DNA of 64,000 nucleotides from Sphingomonas koreensis (GCF_002797435.1 NZ_PGEN01000001.1:3842501-3906500); one strand, 5' to 3'; shown: positions 1 to 9,530, numbered from the stretch's first letter. Translations and numbers: made by a program. Notes: a model not told the origin generated them from the sequence alone.

Positions 1-1
1 G

Positions 2-247
2 AAGTCCACGCTCGTCTCCGAGGCGAACGCGGTGGTCTTCAAGGTCGCCAACGACGCGACCAAGCCGCAGATCAAGGCGGCGGTCGAGGCGATCTTCGGC
101 GTCGGTGTCACCGCGGTGAACACGATCGTCCAGAAGGGCAAGACGAAGCGCTGGAAGGGCAAGCCCTACACGCGCAGCGACATCAAGAAGGCGATCGTCA
201 CCCTCAAGGACGGTGACTCGATCGACGTGACGCAGGGGGTCAACTGA
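2..247 (+). CDS. rplW: 50S ribosomal protein L23 (5' end outside window)
   Basis: L23 binds 23S rRNA at the exit of the peptide tunnel and is the docking point for SRP and trigger factor. Only the C-terminal 81 codons are present; the reading frame is already open at base 2 and the start lies off the left edge. The segment [20 protein letters not shown] is the typical rRNA-contacting part of the family. It stands 2 nt before rplB in S10-operon order. Assignment is secure from sequence and context. Confidence 0.95.
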   Translation, partial: KSTLVSEANAVVFKVANDATKPQIKAAVEAIFGVGVTAVNTIVQKGKTKRWKGKPYTRSDIKKAIVTLKDGDSIDVTQGVN

Positions 248-249
248 CC

Positions 250-1101
250 ATGGCGCTCAAGAACTACAACCCGACCTCGCCGGCGCGGCGTGGCCTGATC
301 CTGGTGGACCGTTCGGGTCTGCACAAGGGCGGCCCCGTCAAGGCGCTGACCGAAGGCAAGCGCAAGACCGGCGGCCGCAACAACAAGGGCCACGTGACCT
401 CGCGCGGCATCGCGGGCGGCCACAAGCAGCGTTATCGTATCATCGATTTCAAGCGCCGCCTGTGGGACGTCGACGGCACCGTGGAGCGGATCGAATATGA
501 TCCCAACCGCACCGCCTTCATCGCGCTGATCAACTATGGCGCGGACGAGAACGGCAAGGATCGTCTGGCTTACATCATCGCTCCCCAGCGCCTCGGCGTC
601 GGGGACAAGGTGATCGCGGCCAAGAAGACCGACGTGAAGCCGGGCAACGCGATGGAAATCGGCCAGGCTCCGGTCGGCACGATCGTCCACAACGTCGAGA
701 TGAAGCCCGGCAAGGGCGGTCAGATCGCACGTTCGGCAGGCACCTATGTACAGGTCGTCGGCCGCGATCGCGGCATGGTGATCGTTCGTCTCAACTCGGG
801 CGAGCAGCGCTACATCCGCGGCGAGTGCATGTGCACCGTTGGCGCCGTGTCGAACCCCGACAACGGCAACACCAACCTCGCCAAGGCTGGCCGCAACCGC
901 TGGAAGGGCATCCGCCCGCTGACCCGTGGCGTCGCCAAGAACCCGGTCGATCACCCGCACGGCGGTGGTGAAGGCCGGACCTCGGGCGGCCGTCATCCGG
1001 TCACCCCGTGGGGCAAGCCGACCAAGGGTGCTCGCACCCGTCACAACAAGGCGACGGATAAGTTCATCATCCGCAGCCGCCACGCGAAGAAGAAGGGCTA
1101 A
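250..1101 (+). CDS. rplB: 50S ribosomal protein L2
   Basis: L2 is a primary 23S rRNA-binding protein needed for subunit association and peptidyl-transferase activity. The 283-aa product is near the usual 270-280 aa. It opens with [15 protein letters not shown] and carries the C-terminal signature [13 protein letters not shown] around residue 230, including the conserved histidine near the peptidyl-transferase centre. The ATG lies 2 nt after the rplW stop and rpsS follows after 3 nt, so the genes are co-transcribed in the S10 operon. Confidence 0.98.
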   Translation: MALKNYNPTSPARRGLILVDRSGLHKGGPVKALTEGKRKTGGRNNKGHVTSRGIAGGHKQRYRIIDFKRRLWDVDGTVERIEYDPNRTAFIALINYGADENGKDRLAYIIAPQRLGVGDKVIAAKKTDVKPGNAMEIGQAPVGTIVHNVEMKPGKGGQIARSAGTYVQVVGRDRGMVIVRLNSGEQRYIRGECMCTVGAVSNPDNGNTNLAKAGRNRWKGIRPLTRGVAKNPVDHPHGGGEGRTSGGRHPVTPWGKPTKGARTRHNKATDKFIIRSRHAKKKG

Positions 1102-1104
1102 ACG

Positions 1105-1383
1105 ATGGCTCGCTCCGTATGGAAGGGTCCTTTCGTGGACCTGCATCTCCTGAAGAAGGCCGAGACGGCGCAGGAGAATTCGGGCCGTGGCGGTCCGATC
1201 AAGACCTGGTCGCGTCGTTCGACCATCCTGCCGCAGTTCGTCGGCCTGACCTTCAGCGTCTACAACGGCCGCAAGTTCGTGCCGGTGTCGGTCAACGAGG
1301 ACATGGTCGGCATGAAGCTCGGCGAGTTCGCGCCGACCCGGTACTTCCCGGGCCACGCGGCCGACAAGAAGGGTAAGCGCTAA
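1105..1383 (+). CDS. rpsS: 30S ribosomal protein S19
   Basis: S19 sits in the head of the small subunit and contacts the A-site region. The protein is 92 aa, the standard length, beginning [18 protein letters not shown], with the family signature around [15 protein letters not shown] and GEFAPTRYF near the C-terminus. Its TAA stop shares one base with the ATG of rplV, which supports translational coupling inside the S10 operon. Confidence 0.98.
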   Translation: MARSVWKGPFVDLHLLKKAETAQENSGRGGPIKTWSRRSTILPQFVGLTFSVYNGRKFVPVSVNEDMVGMKLGEFAPTRYFPGHAADKKGKR

Positions 1384-1763
1384 TGTCGAAGCCTAAGGCT
1401 CCCCGTCGCGTCGGCGACAACGAGGCGCTGTCGGTCGGCACGCAGATCCGCGGTTCGGCGCAGAAGCTGAACCTGGTGGCGGCGCTGATCCGCAACCGCA
1501 AGGCCGGCGACGCGATGAACATCCTCGCTTTCTCGAAGAAGGCGATGGCGGTTGACGCGCGCAAGGTGCTGGCTTCGGCCATCGCCAATGCCGAGAACAA
1601 CCACAACCTCGACGTCGACGCACTTGTCGTCACCGAGGCGTCGGTCGGCAAGTCGATCACCATGAAGCGGTTCCACACCCGTGGTCGCGGCAAGTCGACC
1701 CGCATCCTGAAGCCGTTCAGCCGGCTCCGGATCGTGGTGCGCGAAGTGCAGGAAGAAGCATAA
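1383..1763 (+). CDS. rplV: 50S ribosomal protein L22
   Basis: L22 lines the peptide exit tunnel with an extended beta hairpin. The 126-aa product has the usual globular N-terminal half and the hairpin region ending in [20 protein letters not shown] near residues 95-120. Start and stop overlap both neighbours by one base (TAATG at each junction), so rpsS-rplV-rpsC are tightly coupled. Confidence 0.98.
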   Translation: MSKPKAPRRVGDNEALSVGTQIRGSAQKLNLVAALIRNRKAGDAMNILAFSKKAMAVDARKVLASAIANAENNHNLDVDALVVTEASVGKSITMKRFHTRGRGKSTRILKPFSRLRIVVREVQEEA

Positions 1764-2470
1764 TGGGTCACAAGAGCAACCCGATCGGCCTGCGCCTGCA
1801 GGTCAACCGCACCTGGGACAGCCGCTGGTTCGCGGAAGGCCAGGACTATGGCCGCCTGCTGCTGGAGGATCTGAAGATCCGCCAGTACATCCTCAAGACG
1901 CTGCCGCAGGCCGCGATCTCGAAGGTGGTGATCGAGCGTCCGGCGAAGCTGTGCCGCGTCAGCATCTATGCTGCGCGTCCCGGCGTGATCATCGGCAAGA
2001 AGGGCTCGGACATCGAGAAGCTGCGCAAGAAGCTCGGCTCGATGACCAGCTCGGACGTGTCGCTGAACATCGTCGAGATCCGCAAGCCTGAAGTCGACGC
2101 CAAGCTCGTCGCGCAGGGCATTGCCGACCAGTTGGAGCGCCGCATCGCGTTCCGCCGCGCCATGAAGCGCGCCGTTCAGTCGGCGATGCGTCTGGGCGCC
2201 GAGGGCATCCGCATCAACTGCGGCGGCCGTCTGGGCGGCGCCGAGATCGCGCGTTCGGAATGGTATCGCGAGGGCCGCGTTCCGCTGCACACGCTGCGCG
2301 CCAACATCGACCACGCCACTGCCGAAGCGCACACCGCGTACGGCGTCTGCGGCGTGAAGGTCTGGATCTTCAAGGGCGAGATCCTGGGCCATGATCCGAT
2401 GGCGACCGATCGCCTGAACATGGAATCGCAGACGTCGGGCGTTCGCCCTGCGCGCGACGACCGTCGCTAA
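1763..2470 (+). CDS. rpsC: 30S ribosomal protein S3
   Basis: S3 is a head protein at the mRNA entry channel with helicase-like activity. The 235-aa product starts [14 protein letters not shown] and carries a type II KH domain with GxxG motif GKKG at about residue 75, followed by the C-terminal S3 domain with [10 protein letters not shown]. It sits between rplV (1-nt overlap) and rplP (12-nt gap), the standard S10 order. Confidence 0.98.
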   Translation: MGHKSNPIGLRLQVNRTWDSRWFAEGQDYGRLLLEDLKIRQYILKTLPQAAISKVVIERPAKLCRVSIYAARPGVIIGKKGSDIEKLRKKLGSMTSSDVSLNIVEIRKPEVDAKLVAQGIADQLERRIAFRRAMKRAVQSAMRLGAEGIRINCGGRLGGAEIARSEWYREGRVPLHTLRANIDHATAEAHTAYGVCGVKVWIFKGEILGHDPMATDRLNMESQTSGVRPARDDRR

Positions 2471-2482
2471 GGGTTAAGGACA

Positions 2483-2914
2483 ATGCTGCAACCGAAGCGC
2501 ACCAAGTTCCGCAAGGCCTTCAAGGGCCGCATCAAGGGCGAGGCCAAGGGCGGCGCGAGCCTGAACTTCGGCTCGTACGGCCTGAAGGCGATGGAGCCGG
2601 AGCGGATCACCGCACGCCAGATCGAGGCGGCTCGCCGCGCGATCACGCGTCACATCAAGCGTCAGGGCCGTCTCTGGATCCGCGTGTTCCCGGACCTGCC
2701 CGTGTCGAGCAAGCCGGCCGAAGTCCGCATGGGCTCGGGCAAGGGGGCTCCTGAATATTGGGCCGCTCGCGTCAAGCCCGGCCGCATCCTGTTCGAGCTG
2801 GACGGCGTTCCCGGCCCGCTCGCGGCGGAAGCGTTCGAGCGCGCGGCGATGAAGCTGCCGATCAAGACCAAGGTCGTGGCCCGCCTCGGCGACACGTCGC
2901 ACCTGGAGGGTTGA
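2483..2914 (+). CDS. rplP: 50S ribosomal protein L16
   Basis: L16 organises the A-site region of the large subunit. The product is 143 aa, starting [16 protein letters not shown]. The [16 protein letters not shown] block in the second half is the family signature and includes the arginine that is hydroxylated in E. coli. A good Shine-Dalgarno (AAGGAC) precedes the ATG. rpmC follows after 5 nt. Confidence 0.98.
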   Translation: MLQPKRTKFRKAFKGRIKGEAKGGASLNFGSYGLKAMEPERITARQIEAARRAITRHIKRQGRLWIRVFPDLPVSSKPAEVRMGSGKGAPEYWAARVKPGRILFELDGVPGPLAAEAFERAAMKLPIKTKVVARLGDTSHLEG

Positions 2915-2919
2915 GTATA

Positions 2920-3123
2920 ATGACCAAGGCAACCGATCTGCGCGCGAAGAGCGACGATCAGCTTACCGAGGAGTTGGGCAACCTGAAGCGCGAGGCGTTC
3001 AACCTCCGTTTCCAGGCAGCGACCAGCCAGCTCGAGAAGCCGAGCCGCGTGAAGGAAGTCCGCAAGGACATCGCCCGCATCAAGACGCTGCAGTCCGAGC
3101 GTTCGCGCTCGGCTGCGAAGTAA
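2920..3123 (+). CDS. rpmC: 50S ribosomal protein L29
   Basis: L29 is a small two-helix protein next to L23 at the tunnel exit. The start chosen is the ATG at 2920, giving a 67-aa product beginning [15 protein letters not shown], normal for the family. A longer frame continues upstream into rplP but has no family match there. The core [20 protein letters not shown] is characteristic. The gene follows the rplP stop by 5 nt. Confidence 0.97.
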   Translation: MTKATDLRAKSDDQLTEELGNLKREAFNLRFQAATSQLEKPSRVKEVRKDIARIKTLQSERSRSAAK

Positions 3124-3136
3124 GAGGACTACGAAC

Positions 3137-3406
3137 ATGCCGAAGCGCGTGCTGACCGGGCAGATCGTGTCCGACAAGGGCGACAAGACGGTGGTCGTGA
3201 ACGTGGAGCGCAAGGTCAAGCACCCGCTCTATGGCAAGATCATCCGCCGCTCGAAGAAGTATCACGCCCATGACGAGGCGAACGAGTACAAGGCTGGCGA
3301 GACCGTGCGCATCGAAGAGACTGCGCCGATCAGCAAGCTGAAGACCTGGAAGGTGATCGAGCGGGTGAATACCCACGCGACGCCCGAGCGGGCCGACATC
3401 GCTTAA
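3137..3406 (+). CDS. rpsQ: 30S ribosomal protein S17
   Basis: S17 is an OB-fold protein that nucleates 16S rRNA folding. The product is 89 aa, with [19 protein letters not shown] near the start and the family signature around KYHAHDE. It is the last gene of the S10-type block. A 79-nt gap with two small hairpins separates it from rplN, at the point where the S10 and spc operons are divided in E. coli. Confidence 0.97.
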   Translation: MPKRVLTGQIVSDKGDKTVVVNVERKVKHPLYGKIIRRSKKYHAHDEANEYKAGETVRIEETAPISKLKTWKVIERVNTHATPERADIA

Positions 3407-3457
3407 GTCCCTCTGGGACTCGAGAGTTCAACTGGAACCGCCGGGCGACACGTCCCG
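3406..3457 (+). promoter_or_regulatory. S10/spc boundary with two small hairpins
   Basis: The gap between rpsQ and rplN holds a perfect 6-bp hairpin (AGTCCC, loop TCT, GGGACT, 3406-3420) and a second inverted repeat (CCGGG ... CCCGG) about 20 nt further on. Neither is followed by a T run, so a terminator is not clear. The position equals the S10/spc operon boundary of E. coli, so partial termination, processing or a new leader are all possible. Confidence 0.4.
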
Positions 3458-3485
3458 GTAGGCCAAACGAGAAGGAACCGGATCG

Positions 3486-3854
3486 ATGATCCAGATGCAA
3501 TCCAATCTCGACGTCGCGGACAACAGCGGCGCGAAGCGGGTGCAGTGCATCAAGGTGCTGGGCGGGTCGAAGCGTCGCTTCGCCGGCGTGGGCGACGTCA
3601 TCGTCGTCAGCATCAAGGAAGCACAGCCCCGCGGCAAGGTGAAGAAGGGTGACGTGCACCGCGCCGTCATCGTCCGCACCGCCAAGGACGTCCGCCGCGC
3701 CGATGGCTCGGTGATCCGCTTCGACGGCAATGCCGCCGTCCTGGTCAACAAGAACGAGGAGCCGATCGGCACCCGTATCTTTGGCCCGGTGGTCCGCGAG
3801 CTCCGCTCGAAGGGCTTCATGAAGATCATTTCGCTCGCCCCTGAGGTGCTGTGA
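3486..3854 (+). CDS. rplN: 50S ribosomal protein L14
   Basis: L14 lies at the subunit interface and helps form an intersubunit bridge. The product is 122 aa, the exact usual length, starting [18 protein letters not shown] with the family signature [15 protein letters not shown]. Its TGA stop overlaps the rplX ATG by one base. It opens the spc-type half of the cluster. Confidence 0.98.
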   Translation: MIQMQSNLDVADNSGAKRVQCIKVLGGSKRRFAGVGDVIVVSIKEAQPRGKVKKGDVHRAVIVRTAKDVRRADGSVIRFDGNAAVLVNKNEEPIGTRIFGPVVRELRSKGFMKIISLAPEVL

Positions 3855-4171
3855 TGGCTGCTGCCAAGATCAAGAAGGGTGACCAGGTCATCGTCCTGTC
3901 CGGCAAGGACAAGGGCAAGACCGGCGAAGTCACCAAGGCGCTCCCGAAGGACGGCAAGGTCGTCGTATCGGGCGTCAACATCGCGGTGCGTCACCGCAAG
4001 CCGACCCAGACCAACCCGCAGGGTGGCCTGGAGCGCGCCGAGGCGCCGCTGAACGTCTCCAAGGTCGCGCACGTGACCAAGGACGGCAAGGCGACCCGCG
4101 TCCGCTTCGAGGAGCGTGACGGCAAGAAGGTGCGCGTTGCGGTCAAGACCGGGGAGGTCATCAATGGCTGA
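3854..4171 (+). CDS. rplX: 50S ribosomal protein L24
   Basis: L24 is an assembly initiator with a KOW motif. The start chosen is ATG 3854 (105 aa), overlapping the rplN stop by one base; an in-frame GTG one codon earlier would add one residue. The KOW segment [20 protein letters not shown] occupies residues 7-26. The end overlaps rplE by 8 nt, indicating coupled translation. Confidence 0.97.
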   Translation: MAAAKIKKGDQVIVLSGKDKGKTGEVTKALPKDGKVVVSGVNIAVRHRKPTQTNPQGGLERAEAPLNVSKVAHVTKDGKATRVRFEERDGKKVRVAVKTGEVING

Positions 4172-4748
4172 CACCTACACGCCGCGCATGCGGAAGCTCT
4201 ATGACGAGACCATCGCCAAGGCGATGACCGAGAAGTTCGGTTACAAGAACGTCATGGAAGTGCCGAAGATCGAGAAGATCGTGCTCAACATGGGCGTCGG
4301 CGAAGCCACCCAGGACAAGAAGAAGGTCGAATCGGCCGCTTCTGAAATGGAGCTGATTGCTGGCCAGAAGCCGGTCGTCACCAAGGCGAAGAAGTCGATC
4401 GCGCAGTTCAAGCTGCGCGAGGGCATGGCGATCGGCTGCAAGGTCACGCTGCGCCGCGAGCGGATGTACGAGTTCCTCGACCGCTTCATCACGATCGCGC
4501 TGCCGCGCGTTCGCGACTTCCGCGGGCTGAACGACAAGTCGTTCGACGGCCGTGGCAACTATGCCTGCGGCATCAAGGAACAGATCGTGTTCCCCGAGAT
4601 CAACTATGACCGCATCGACAAGGTGCGCGGCATGGACGTGATCGTGACCACCACCGCCAAGACCGACGAGGAAGCTCGCGAGCTTCTCCGTCTCTTCGGT
4701 TTCCCGTTCCCGCGCGATGCGGACGGCGAAGCGAAGCAGGCAGCGTAA
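4164..4748 (+). CDS. rplE: 50S ribosomal protein L5
   Basis: L5 binds 5S rRNA and contacts P-site tRNA. The ATG at 4164 gives 194 aa starting [15 protein letters not shown]; it overlaps the end of rplX by 8 nt and has GGGGAGG as Shine-Dalgarno inside rplX. Signatures include [14 protein letters not shown] and [14 protein letters not shown]. The frame is open further upstream, but that part only re-reads rplX. Confidence 0.97.
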   Translation: MADTYTPRMRKLYDETIAKAMTEKFGYKNVMEVPKIEKIVLNMGVGEATQDKKKVESAASEMELIAGQKPVVTKAKKSIAQFKLREGMAIGCKVTLRRERMYEFLDRFITIALPRVRDFRGLNDKSFDGRGNYACGIKEQIVFPEINYDRIDKVRGMDVIVTTTAKTDEEARELLRLFGFPFPRDADGEAKQAA

Positions 4749-4767
4749 GGGAAAGAGAACTTAAGTC

Positions 4768-5073
4768 ATGGCGAAACTGAGTTCCGTGAACAAGAACGAG
4801 CGTCGCAAGCAGCTGGTGAAGAAGTATGCCGGCAAGTATGCGAAGCTGAAGGCGATTGCGGCTGACAAGTCGCTCGACGAGACCGAGCGTCTGATTGCGC
4901 GTCTCAAGATGGCCGAGATCCCCCGCAACGGGAATCCGACCCGCATCCGTAACCGGTGCGAGCTGACCGGCCGTCCGCGCGGTTACTACCGCAAGTTCCG
5001 TCTGGCGCGCGTGATTCTGCGTGATCTTGCCAACAAGGGCATGATCCCCGGCGTCACCAAGTCGAGCTGGTAA
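4768..5073 (+). CDS. rpsN: 30S ribosomal protein S14
   Basis: S14 is a head protein of the small subunit. At 101 aa it is the long, zinc-free form typical of proteobacteria (no CxxC pairs). The C-terminal region [17 protein letters not shown] is diagnostic. It sits between rplE and rpsH, each about 10-20 nt away, as expected for the spc operon. Confidence 0.98.
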   Translation: MAKLSSVNKNERRKQLVKKYAGKYAKLKAIAADKSLDETERLIARLKMAEIPRNGNPTRIRNRCELTGRPRGYYRKFRLARVILRDLANKGMIPGVTKSSW

Positions 5074-5083
5074 GGGTTAGAAG

Positions 5084-5479
5084 ATGGCATTGACCGATCC
5101 CCTGGGTGATATGCTCACCCGCATCCGCAACGGCCAGCGCGCGCGCAAGGACAGTGTCCTGACGCCCGCGTCGAAGCTGCGCGCCCGCGTGCTCGACGTG
5201 CTTCAGCGCGAAGGCTATATCCGTGGCTACAGCGAAGAGCAGATGGGCCCCGCGGCCGGCATCCGCATCGAGCTGAAGTATTTCGAGGGCCAGCCCGCGA
5301 TCAAGTCGATCGCGCGCATCTCGAAGCCGGGCCGCCGCGTCTATTCGGGCTCGAAGGAGCTTCCGAAGATCCGCAACGGTCTGGGCATCACCATCGTTTC
5401 GACGCCCCGTGGCGTTCTGTCGGACGCGGAAGCGCGCGACCAGAATGTTGGCGGCGAAGTGCTGGCGGAGGTGTTCTGA
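5084..5479 (+). CDS. rpsH: 30S ribosomal protein S8
   Basis: S8 binds the central domain of 16S rRNA; in E. coli it also represses its own operon. The product is 131 aa, starts [18 protein letters not shown] and ends with the signature [17 protein letters not shown]. The TGA overlaps the rplF ATG (TGATG). Whether the autoregulatory rRNA mimic seen before E. coli rplE exists here was not established. Confidence 0.98.
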   Translation: MALTDPLGDMLTRIRNGQRARKDSVLTPASKLRARVLDVLQREGYIRGYSEEQMGPAAGIRIELKYFEGQPAIKSIARISKPGRRVYSGSKELPKIRNGLGITIVSTPRGVLSDAEARDQNVGGEVLAEVF

Positions 5480-6012
5480 TGAGCCGCACCGGTAAGAAGC
5501 CGATCACCGTCCCCGCTGGCGTCACCGCCAGCGTCGAGGCGGGCCAGATCAGCGTCAAGGGGCCGAAGGGCACCCTGACGATGCCGACCGCCGACGACAT
5601 CTCGTACGAGGTGGGCGACGGCACGATCACCGTGAAGCCGGCGAACGACACCAAGCGCGCCAAGGCGTTCTGGGGCATGCAGCGCACGCTGGTCCAGAAC
5701 CTGGTGACGGGCGTGAGCGAGGGCTTCTCGAAGAAGCTGCTCATCACCGGCGTCGGCTATCGCGCGAACGCGCAGGGCAAGAAGCTGAAGCTTCAGCTCG
5801 GCTATTCGCACGACGTCGATCTCGACGTGCCGGAAGGCGTCGAGGTGAAGACTCCGGATCAGACCACGGTCGAGATTTCGGGCAACGACAAGCAGAAGGT
5901 CGGCCAGTTCGCGGCCGAAATTCGCCGCTGGCGGAAGCCGGAGCCCTATAAGGGCAAGGGCATCAAGTACGAGGGCGAGTTCATCTTCCGCAAGGAAGGG
6001 AAGAAGAAGTAA
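5479..6012 (+). CDS. rplF: 50S ribosomal protein L6
   Basis: L6 sits near the GTPase centre and sarcin-ricin loop. The 177-aa product has the two repeated L6 domains; the C-terminal one ends in [19 protein letters not shown], the family signature. Start and stop overlap rpsH and rplR by one base each. Confidence 0.98.
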   Translation: MSRTGKKPITVPAGVTASVEAGQISVKGPKGTLTMPTADDISYEVGDGTITVKPANDTKRAKAFWGMQRTLVQNLVTGVSEGFSKKLLITGVGYRANAQGKKLKLQLGYSHDVDLDVPEGVEVKTPDQTTVEISGNDKQKVGQFAAEIRRWRKPEPYKGKGIKYEGEFIFRKEGKKK

Positions 6013-6368
6013 TGAGCAAGGGTCTCTCTCTCTTCGAGAAGCGCCGCCGCCGCAACCGTACCGCGCTCAAGGCGCGTGCGGGCAGCCGTCCCCGGCTGTC
6101 GGTCCATCGTTCGGGCAAGCACATCTATGTGCAGGTGATCGACGACGCCCAGGGCAAGACCCTGGCCGCCGCTTCGACGCTGGAAAAGGACGTGCGCGGC
6201 ACGACCGGCGCGAACATCGACGCTGCCAAGGCCGTTGGCCTGCGCATCGCAGAAGCCGCCAAGAAGGCCGGCGTGACGCAGGTCGTGTTCGACCGTGGCG
6301 GTTTCCTGTTCCACGGACGCGTCAAGGCGCTGGCAGATGCCGCCCGTGAAGGCGGATTGGAGTTCTAA
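6012..6368 (+). CDS. rplR: 50S ribosomal protein L18
   Basis: L18 binds 5S rRNA together with L5. It is 118 aa, with a basic N-terminus ([13 protein letters not shown]), the conserved [14 protein letters not shown] strand and a C-terminal [20 protein letters not shown]. It overlaps the rplF stop by one base and is followed after 2 nt by rpsE. Confidence 0.98.
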   Translation: MSKGLSLFEKRRRRNRTALKARAGSRPRLSVHRSGKHIYVQVIDDAQGKTLAAASTLEKDVRGTTGANIDAAKAVGLRIAEAAKKAGVTQVVFDRGGFLFHGRVKALADAAREGGLEF

Positions 6369-6370
6369 GC

Positions 6371-7084
6371 ATGGCGGATGAAATCAACACGACCGAAACC
6401 CCGGTCGAAGGCGCCGCCGCTCCCGACGCGGGTGCGCCGCGCGGTGGCCGTGGCGGCCGTGGCCGTGGCGGTCCCGGTGGCGGCAACAATCGTGGCGGCC
6501 GTGACGGCAACCGTGGGCGTCGCGACGATCGTCGCGGTGGCGCGGAAGACGGCGGCGAAGAGCTGATCGAGAAGCTGGTCCACATCAACCGCGTCTCGAA
6601 GACGGTGAAGGGCGGCAAGCGCTTCGGCTTCGCGGCGCTGGTCGTCGTGGGCGACGGCAAGGGCCGTGTCGGCTTCGGCCATGGCAAGGCGCGCGAAGTG
6701 CCGGAAGCCATTTCGAAGGCGACTGCTGCCGCCAAGAAGGCGATGGTCCGCGTGCCGCTGCGCGAGGGCCGGACCCTGCACCATGATGGCCGCGGCCATT
6801 TCGGTGCCGGCAACGTGACCGTCCGCTCGGCGCCTCCGGGCACCGGGATCATCGCGGGCGGCCCGATGCGCGCCGTCTTCGAGAGCCTGGGCGTTGCGGA
6901 CGTCGTGACCAAGTCGGTCGGCACGTCGAACCCCTACAACATGATCCGCGCCACCTTTGAGGCGCTGAACGACCAGACCTCGCCGAAGGCGGTTGCTCAG
7001 CGGCGCGGCAAGAAGATTGCCGACCTGCTCGGCCGCGGCGGTTCGCAAACCGCCGAGGCTGATGCCGCGGCCATCGTGGAGTAA
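6371..7084 (+). CDS. rpsE: 30S ribosomal protein S5 with Gly/Arg-rich N-terminal extension
   Basis: S5 helps set translational fidelity and unwinds mRNA at the entry channel. At 237 aa it is about 50-70 residues longer than the usual 165-190. Residues 1-60 are low complexity: an acidic/alanine stretch, then RGG-type repeats ([16 protein letters not shown] at about 23-38), then an Arg/Asp mix. The double-stranded RNA-binding domain starts near residue 60 ([15 protein letters not shown]) and the C-terminal S5 fold ends near 220. The extension is in frame with no better start downstream, so it is probably translated. It sits between rplR and rpmD. Confidence 0.96.
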   Translation: MADEINTTETPVEGAAAPDAGAPRGGRGGRGRGGPGGGNNRGGRDGNRGRRDDRRGGAEDGGEELIEKLVHINRVSKTVKGGKRFGFAALVVVGDGKGRVGFGHGKAREVPEAISKATAAAKKAMVRVPLREGRTLHHDGRGHFGAGNVTVRSAPPGTGIIAGGPMRAVFESLGVADVVTKSVGTSNPYNMIRATFEALNDQTSPKAVAQRRGKKIADLLGRGGSQTAEADAAAIVE

Positions 7085-7089
7085 GGCGC

Positions 7090-7287
7090 ATGGCCAAGAA
7101 GGAAGCCGCCAAGACCGTCAAGGTGAAGCAGACCGGTTCGCCGATCCGCCGCACCAAGGACCAGCGCGCGACGCTGGTCGGGCTGGGCCTGAACAAGATG
7201 CACAAGGTGAGCGAACTGCAGGACACGCCTGAAGTTCGCGGCATGATCCGCAAGGTGCATCACATGGTTGAGGTGATCGAGGGCTGA
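7090..7287 (+). CDS. rpmD: 50S ribosomal protein L30
   Basis: L30 is a small large-subunit protein. The product is 65 aa with the signature [20 protein letters not shown] and HKVSEL near the middle. It lies 5 nt after rpsE. A 114-nt gap holding a GC-rich hairpin separates it from rplO. Confidence 0.97.
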   Translation: MAKKEAAKTVKVKQTGSPIRRTKDQRATLVGLGLNKMHKVSELQDTPEVRGMIRKVHHMVEVIEG

Positions 7288-7323
7288 GGCCTTAGGCACC
7301 TTTCCAGGTGACAGATGAAGGGG

Positions 7324-7347
7324 AGGGGGCTATCGGCCCCCTTTCCG
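7324..7347 (+). terminator. GC-rich hairpin between rpmD and rplO (possible attenuator)
   Basis: A 7-bp stem (AGGGGGC, loop TATCG, GCCCCCT) is followed by TTTCCGATTT. This has the shape of a weak intrinsic terminator inside the spc operon. rplO, secY and adk lie downstream, so if it works it would be partial. Confidence 0.5.
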
Positions 7348-7401
7348 ATTTCCGGACTCCCCGGGAATCGAGCGCGACAGAAGCGAAAGCGAGTGCAGAC
7401 A

Positions 7402-7938
7402 ATGAAACTGAACGACATCAAGGACAATGAAGGCGCCCGCAAGGGCCGGATGCGCGTCGGACGCGGCATCGGCTCGGGCAAGGGCAAGACCGCGGGCCGC
7501 GGCCAGAAGGGCGCCAAGGCGCGCTCGGGTGTTGCGATCAACGGCTTCGAGGGCGGTCAGATGCCGCTCCACATGCGCATCCCGAAGCGCGGCTTCAACA
7601 ACCCGAACGCCAAGGACTATGCCGAGGTCAACCTGGGTGCGATCCAGAAGCTGGTCGATGCCGGCAAGCTGACCGCGACCGACATCGACCACGCGGCGCT
7701 GAAGGCAGTCGGCCTGGCGCGCGGCGGCAAGCACGGCGTCCGTCTGCTGGCCAAGGGCGAGCTGAAGGCGAAGCTGAACTTCACCGTTGCCGGCGCATCG
7801 AAGGGCGCGATCGAGGCGGTCGAGAAGGCTGGCGGCTCGGTCACCGTGCCGACGATCGTTCCGGCTGCAGATAAGCATGCTGCGAAGCATCGTTCGGTGC
7901 AGAAGGTCATCGCCGCGAAGAAGGCCGGTAAGGCCTGA
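7402..7938 (+). CDS. rplO: 50S ribosomal protein L15
   Basis: L15 is a late assembly protein of the large subunit. The start used is ATG 7402 (178 aa, [20 protein letters not shown]), the normal N-terminus; the frame is open further upstream but that part crosses the hairpin region and has no family match. The [20 protein letters not shown] block (about residues 23-42) and the [15 protein letters not shown] segment are diagnostic. Confidence 0.97.
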   Translation: MKLNDIKDNEGARKGRMRVGRGIGSGKGKTAGRGQKGAKARSGVAINGFEGGQMPLHMRIPKRGFNNPNAKDYAEVNLGAIQKLVDAGKLTATDIDHAALKAVGLARGGKHGVRLLAKGELKAKLNFTVAGASKGAIEAVEKAGGSVTVPTIVPAADKHAAKHRSVQKVIAAKKAGKA

Positions 7939-7967
7939 CTTAGCTGTGGACGGGGCGATGGCATCCA

Positions 7968-7995
7968 TTGCCCTGATCCTACAGTAACCTATATG
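7968..7995 (+). promoter_or_regulatory. Putative promoter for secY-adk
   Basis: TTGCCC (7968-7973), a 16-nt spacer and TATATG (7990-7995) form a sigma70-like promoter in the rplO-secY gap. A long hairpin starts directly after it. The match is moderate and the call rests on sequence only. Confidence 0.4.
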
Positions 7996-8031
7996 AGCGG
8001 CGGGGCAGCGGTTGACGCTTCTCCGCCGCTT
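7996..8031 (+). terminator. Hairpin in the rplO-secY gap
   Basis: Perfect 8-bp arms AGCGGCGG (7996-8003) and CCGCCGCT (8023-8030) enclose a second small stem (AGCG/CGCT at 8007-8019). Only TTGG follows, so the T tract is poor. It could end or attenuate the ribosomal transcript, or form a structured leader for secY. Confidence 0.45.
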
Positions 8032-8052
8032 TGGTTTCCGGGAAATATCTGA

Positions 8053-9417
8053 ATGGCATCCGCAGCCGATCAACTCGCATCCGGCCTGAACCTGTCCAAA
8101 TTCGGTCAGGCCACCGAACTCAAGAAGCGCCTGTGGTTCACCCTGGGCGCGCTGATCATCTTCCGGATGCTGAGCTATGTGCCGCTGCCGGGCGTCGATC
8201 CCACGCAGCTGGGCCTGCTCGCACAGCGCACGCAGGGCGGCGTGCTGGATTTCTTCAACACCTTCTCGGGCGGTGCGCTGGAGCGCATGTCGGTGATCGC
8301 GCTGGGCGTGATGCCGTACATCACCGCGTCGATCGTCGTTCAGCTTGCGACTTCGCTGTCGCCGGCGCTTGCCGCGATCAAGAAGGAAGGGGAGAGCGGG
8401 CGCAAGAAGCTCAACCAGTATACCCGCTACGGCACGGTCGCGCTGACTGCGGTGCAGGGCTATGTCATCGCCGTGGGCCTCGAGACGCTGGGCGCGACCC
8501 AGGGCCTTGCCCCGGTGGTCGAGCCGGGCATGCTGTTCCGCGTCGCCGCGGTCATCTCGCTGATCGGCGGCACCATGTTCCTGATGTGGCTGGGCGAGCA
8601 GATCACCAGCCGCGGTGTCGGCAACGGCATTTCGCTGATCATCATGGCGGGCATCGTGGCCCACCTGCCGACCACGCTGGTCCAGCTGTTCGAAGGCGGC
8701 CGCAGCGGTTCGATGAACCCGGTGACGCTGGTCGCGATTCTCGTCGCCGTCGCGCTGCTCGTTCTGTTCATCTGTTTCATGGAGCGCGCCCAGCGCCGCA
8801 TCCTGATCCAGTATCCCAAGCGCCAGACCCAACGCGGTGTCCAGTCGGAGCGCAGCCACCTGCCGCTCAAGATCAACACCGCGGGCGTGATCCCGCCGAT
8901 CTTCGCCAGCTCGCTGCTGCTGATGCCACTGACGATCAGCCAGTTCGCAGGCCAGCAGCAGGCCGGCCAGGGCTGGTGGGGCGACTTCATCATCAGCCTC
9001 AACCAGTATCTGCAGCACGGCAGCCTCGTGTACATGCTGCTCTACGGCGCCGGCATCATCTTCTTCTCGTTCTTCTACACCGCCGTGGTGTTCAATCCCG
9101 AGGAGACCGCCGACAACCTCAAGAAATATGGCGGGTTCATCCCGGGCATCCGCCCCGGCAAGAACACAGAGGCCTATTTCGATTACGTGCTCACGCGCAT
9201 TACCGTGATCGGCGCAGCCTATCTGACGATCATCTGTCTGCTGCCGGAATATCTGGTGTCGGCGCTGGCCATCCCCTTCTATCTGGGCGGCACCAGCCTG
9301 CTGATCGTCGTCAACGTGACGATGGATACGGTGACGCAGATCCAGTCGCACCTGCTGGCACATCAGTATGGCGACCTGATCAAGAAGGCGAAGCTGAAGG
9401 GCGGCCGTCTCCGCTAA
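8053..9417 (+). CDS. secY: Preprotein translocase subunit SecY
   Basis: SecY is the protein-conducting channel of the inner membrane and works with SecE, SecG and SecA. The 454-aa product has about ten membrane segments. Family signatures include PGVDP near residue 45 (plug-side region), IGVMPYITASIVVQL-like GVMPYITASIVVQL near 85, and the cytoplasmic loop GERAQRRI-like MERAQRRILIQYPKRQ near 245. The ATG at 8053 is preceded by a hairpin leader. It is placed between rplO and adk as in most bacteria. Confidence 0.97.
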   Translation: MASAADQLASGLNLSKFGQATELKKRLWFTLGALIIFRMLSYVPLPGVDPTQLGLLAQRTQGGVLDFFNTFSGGALERMSVIALGVMPYITASIVVQLATSLSPALAAIKKEGESGRKKLNQYTRYGTVALTAVQGYVIAVGLETLGATQGLAPVVEPGMLFRVAAVISLIGGTMFLMWLGEQITSRGVGNGISLIIMAGIVAHLPTTLVQLFEGGRSGSMNPVTLVAILVAVALLVLFICFMERAQRRILIQYPKRQTQRGVQSERSHLPLKINTAGVIPPIFASSLLLMPLTISQFAGQQQAGQGWWGDFIISLNQYLQHGSLVYMLLYGAGIIFFSFFYTAVVFNPEETADNLKKYGGFIPGIRPGKNTEAYFDYVLTRITVIGAAYLTIICLLPEYLVSALAIPFYLGGTSLLIVVNVTMDTVTQIQSHLLAHQYGDLIKKAKLKGGRLR

Positions 9418-9436
9418 CAGGCGGGGCGTCCGCTCC

Positions 9437-9511
9437 AAGCTTGTCGAGGGGCTGATTTTCCTTTCTGGCTGAAAGCGAAGAACGGTGCTTCGACAGGCTC
9501 AGTACGAACGG
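9437..9511. repeat. REP-like palindromic element between secY and adk
   Basis: AAGCTTGTCGAGG (9437-9449) is an imperfect reverse complement of CTTCGACAGGCTC (9488-9500), and the segment CTTCGACAGGCTCAGTACGA belongs to a short palindromic repeat that I know as common between genes in sphingomonads. It lies in the 113-nt secY-adk gap. Only this copy is seen in the window, so repeat status rests on background knowledge. Confidence 0.5.
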
Positions 9512-9530
9512 GTTTGGGGGTAAGGAGCGC

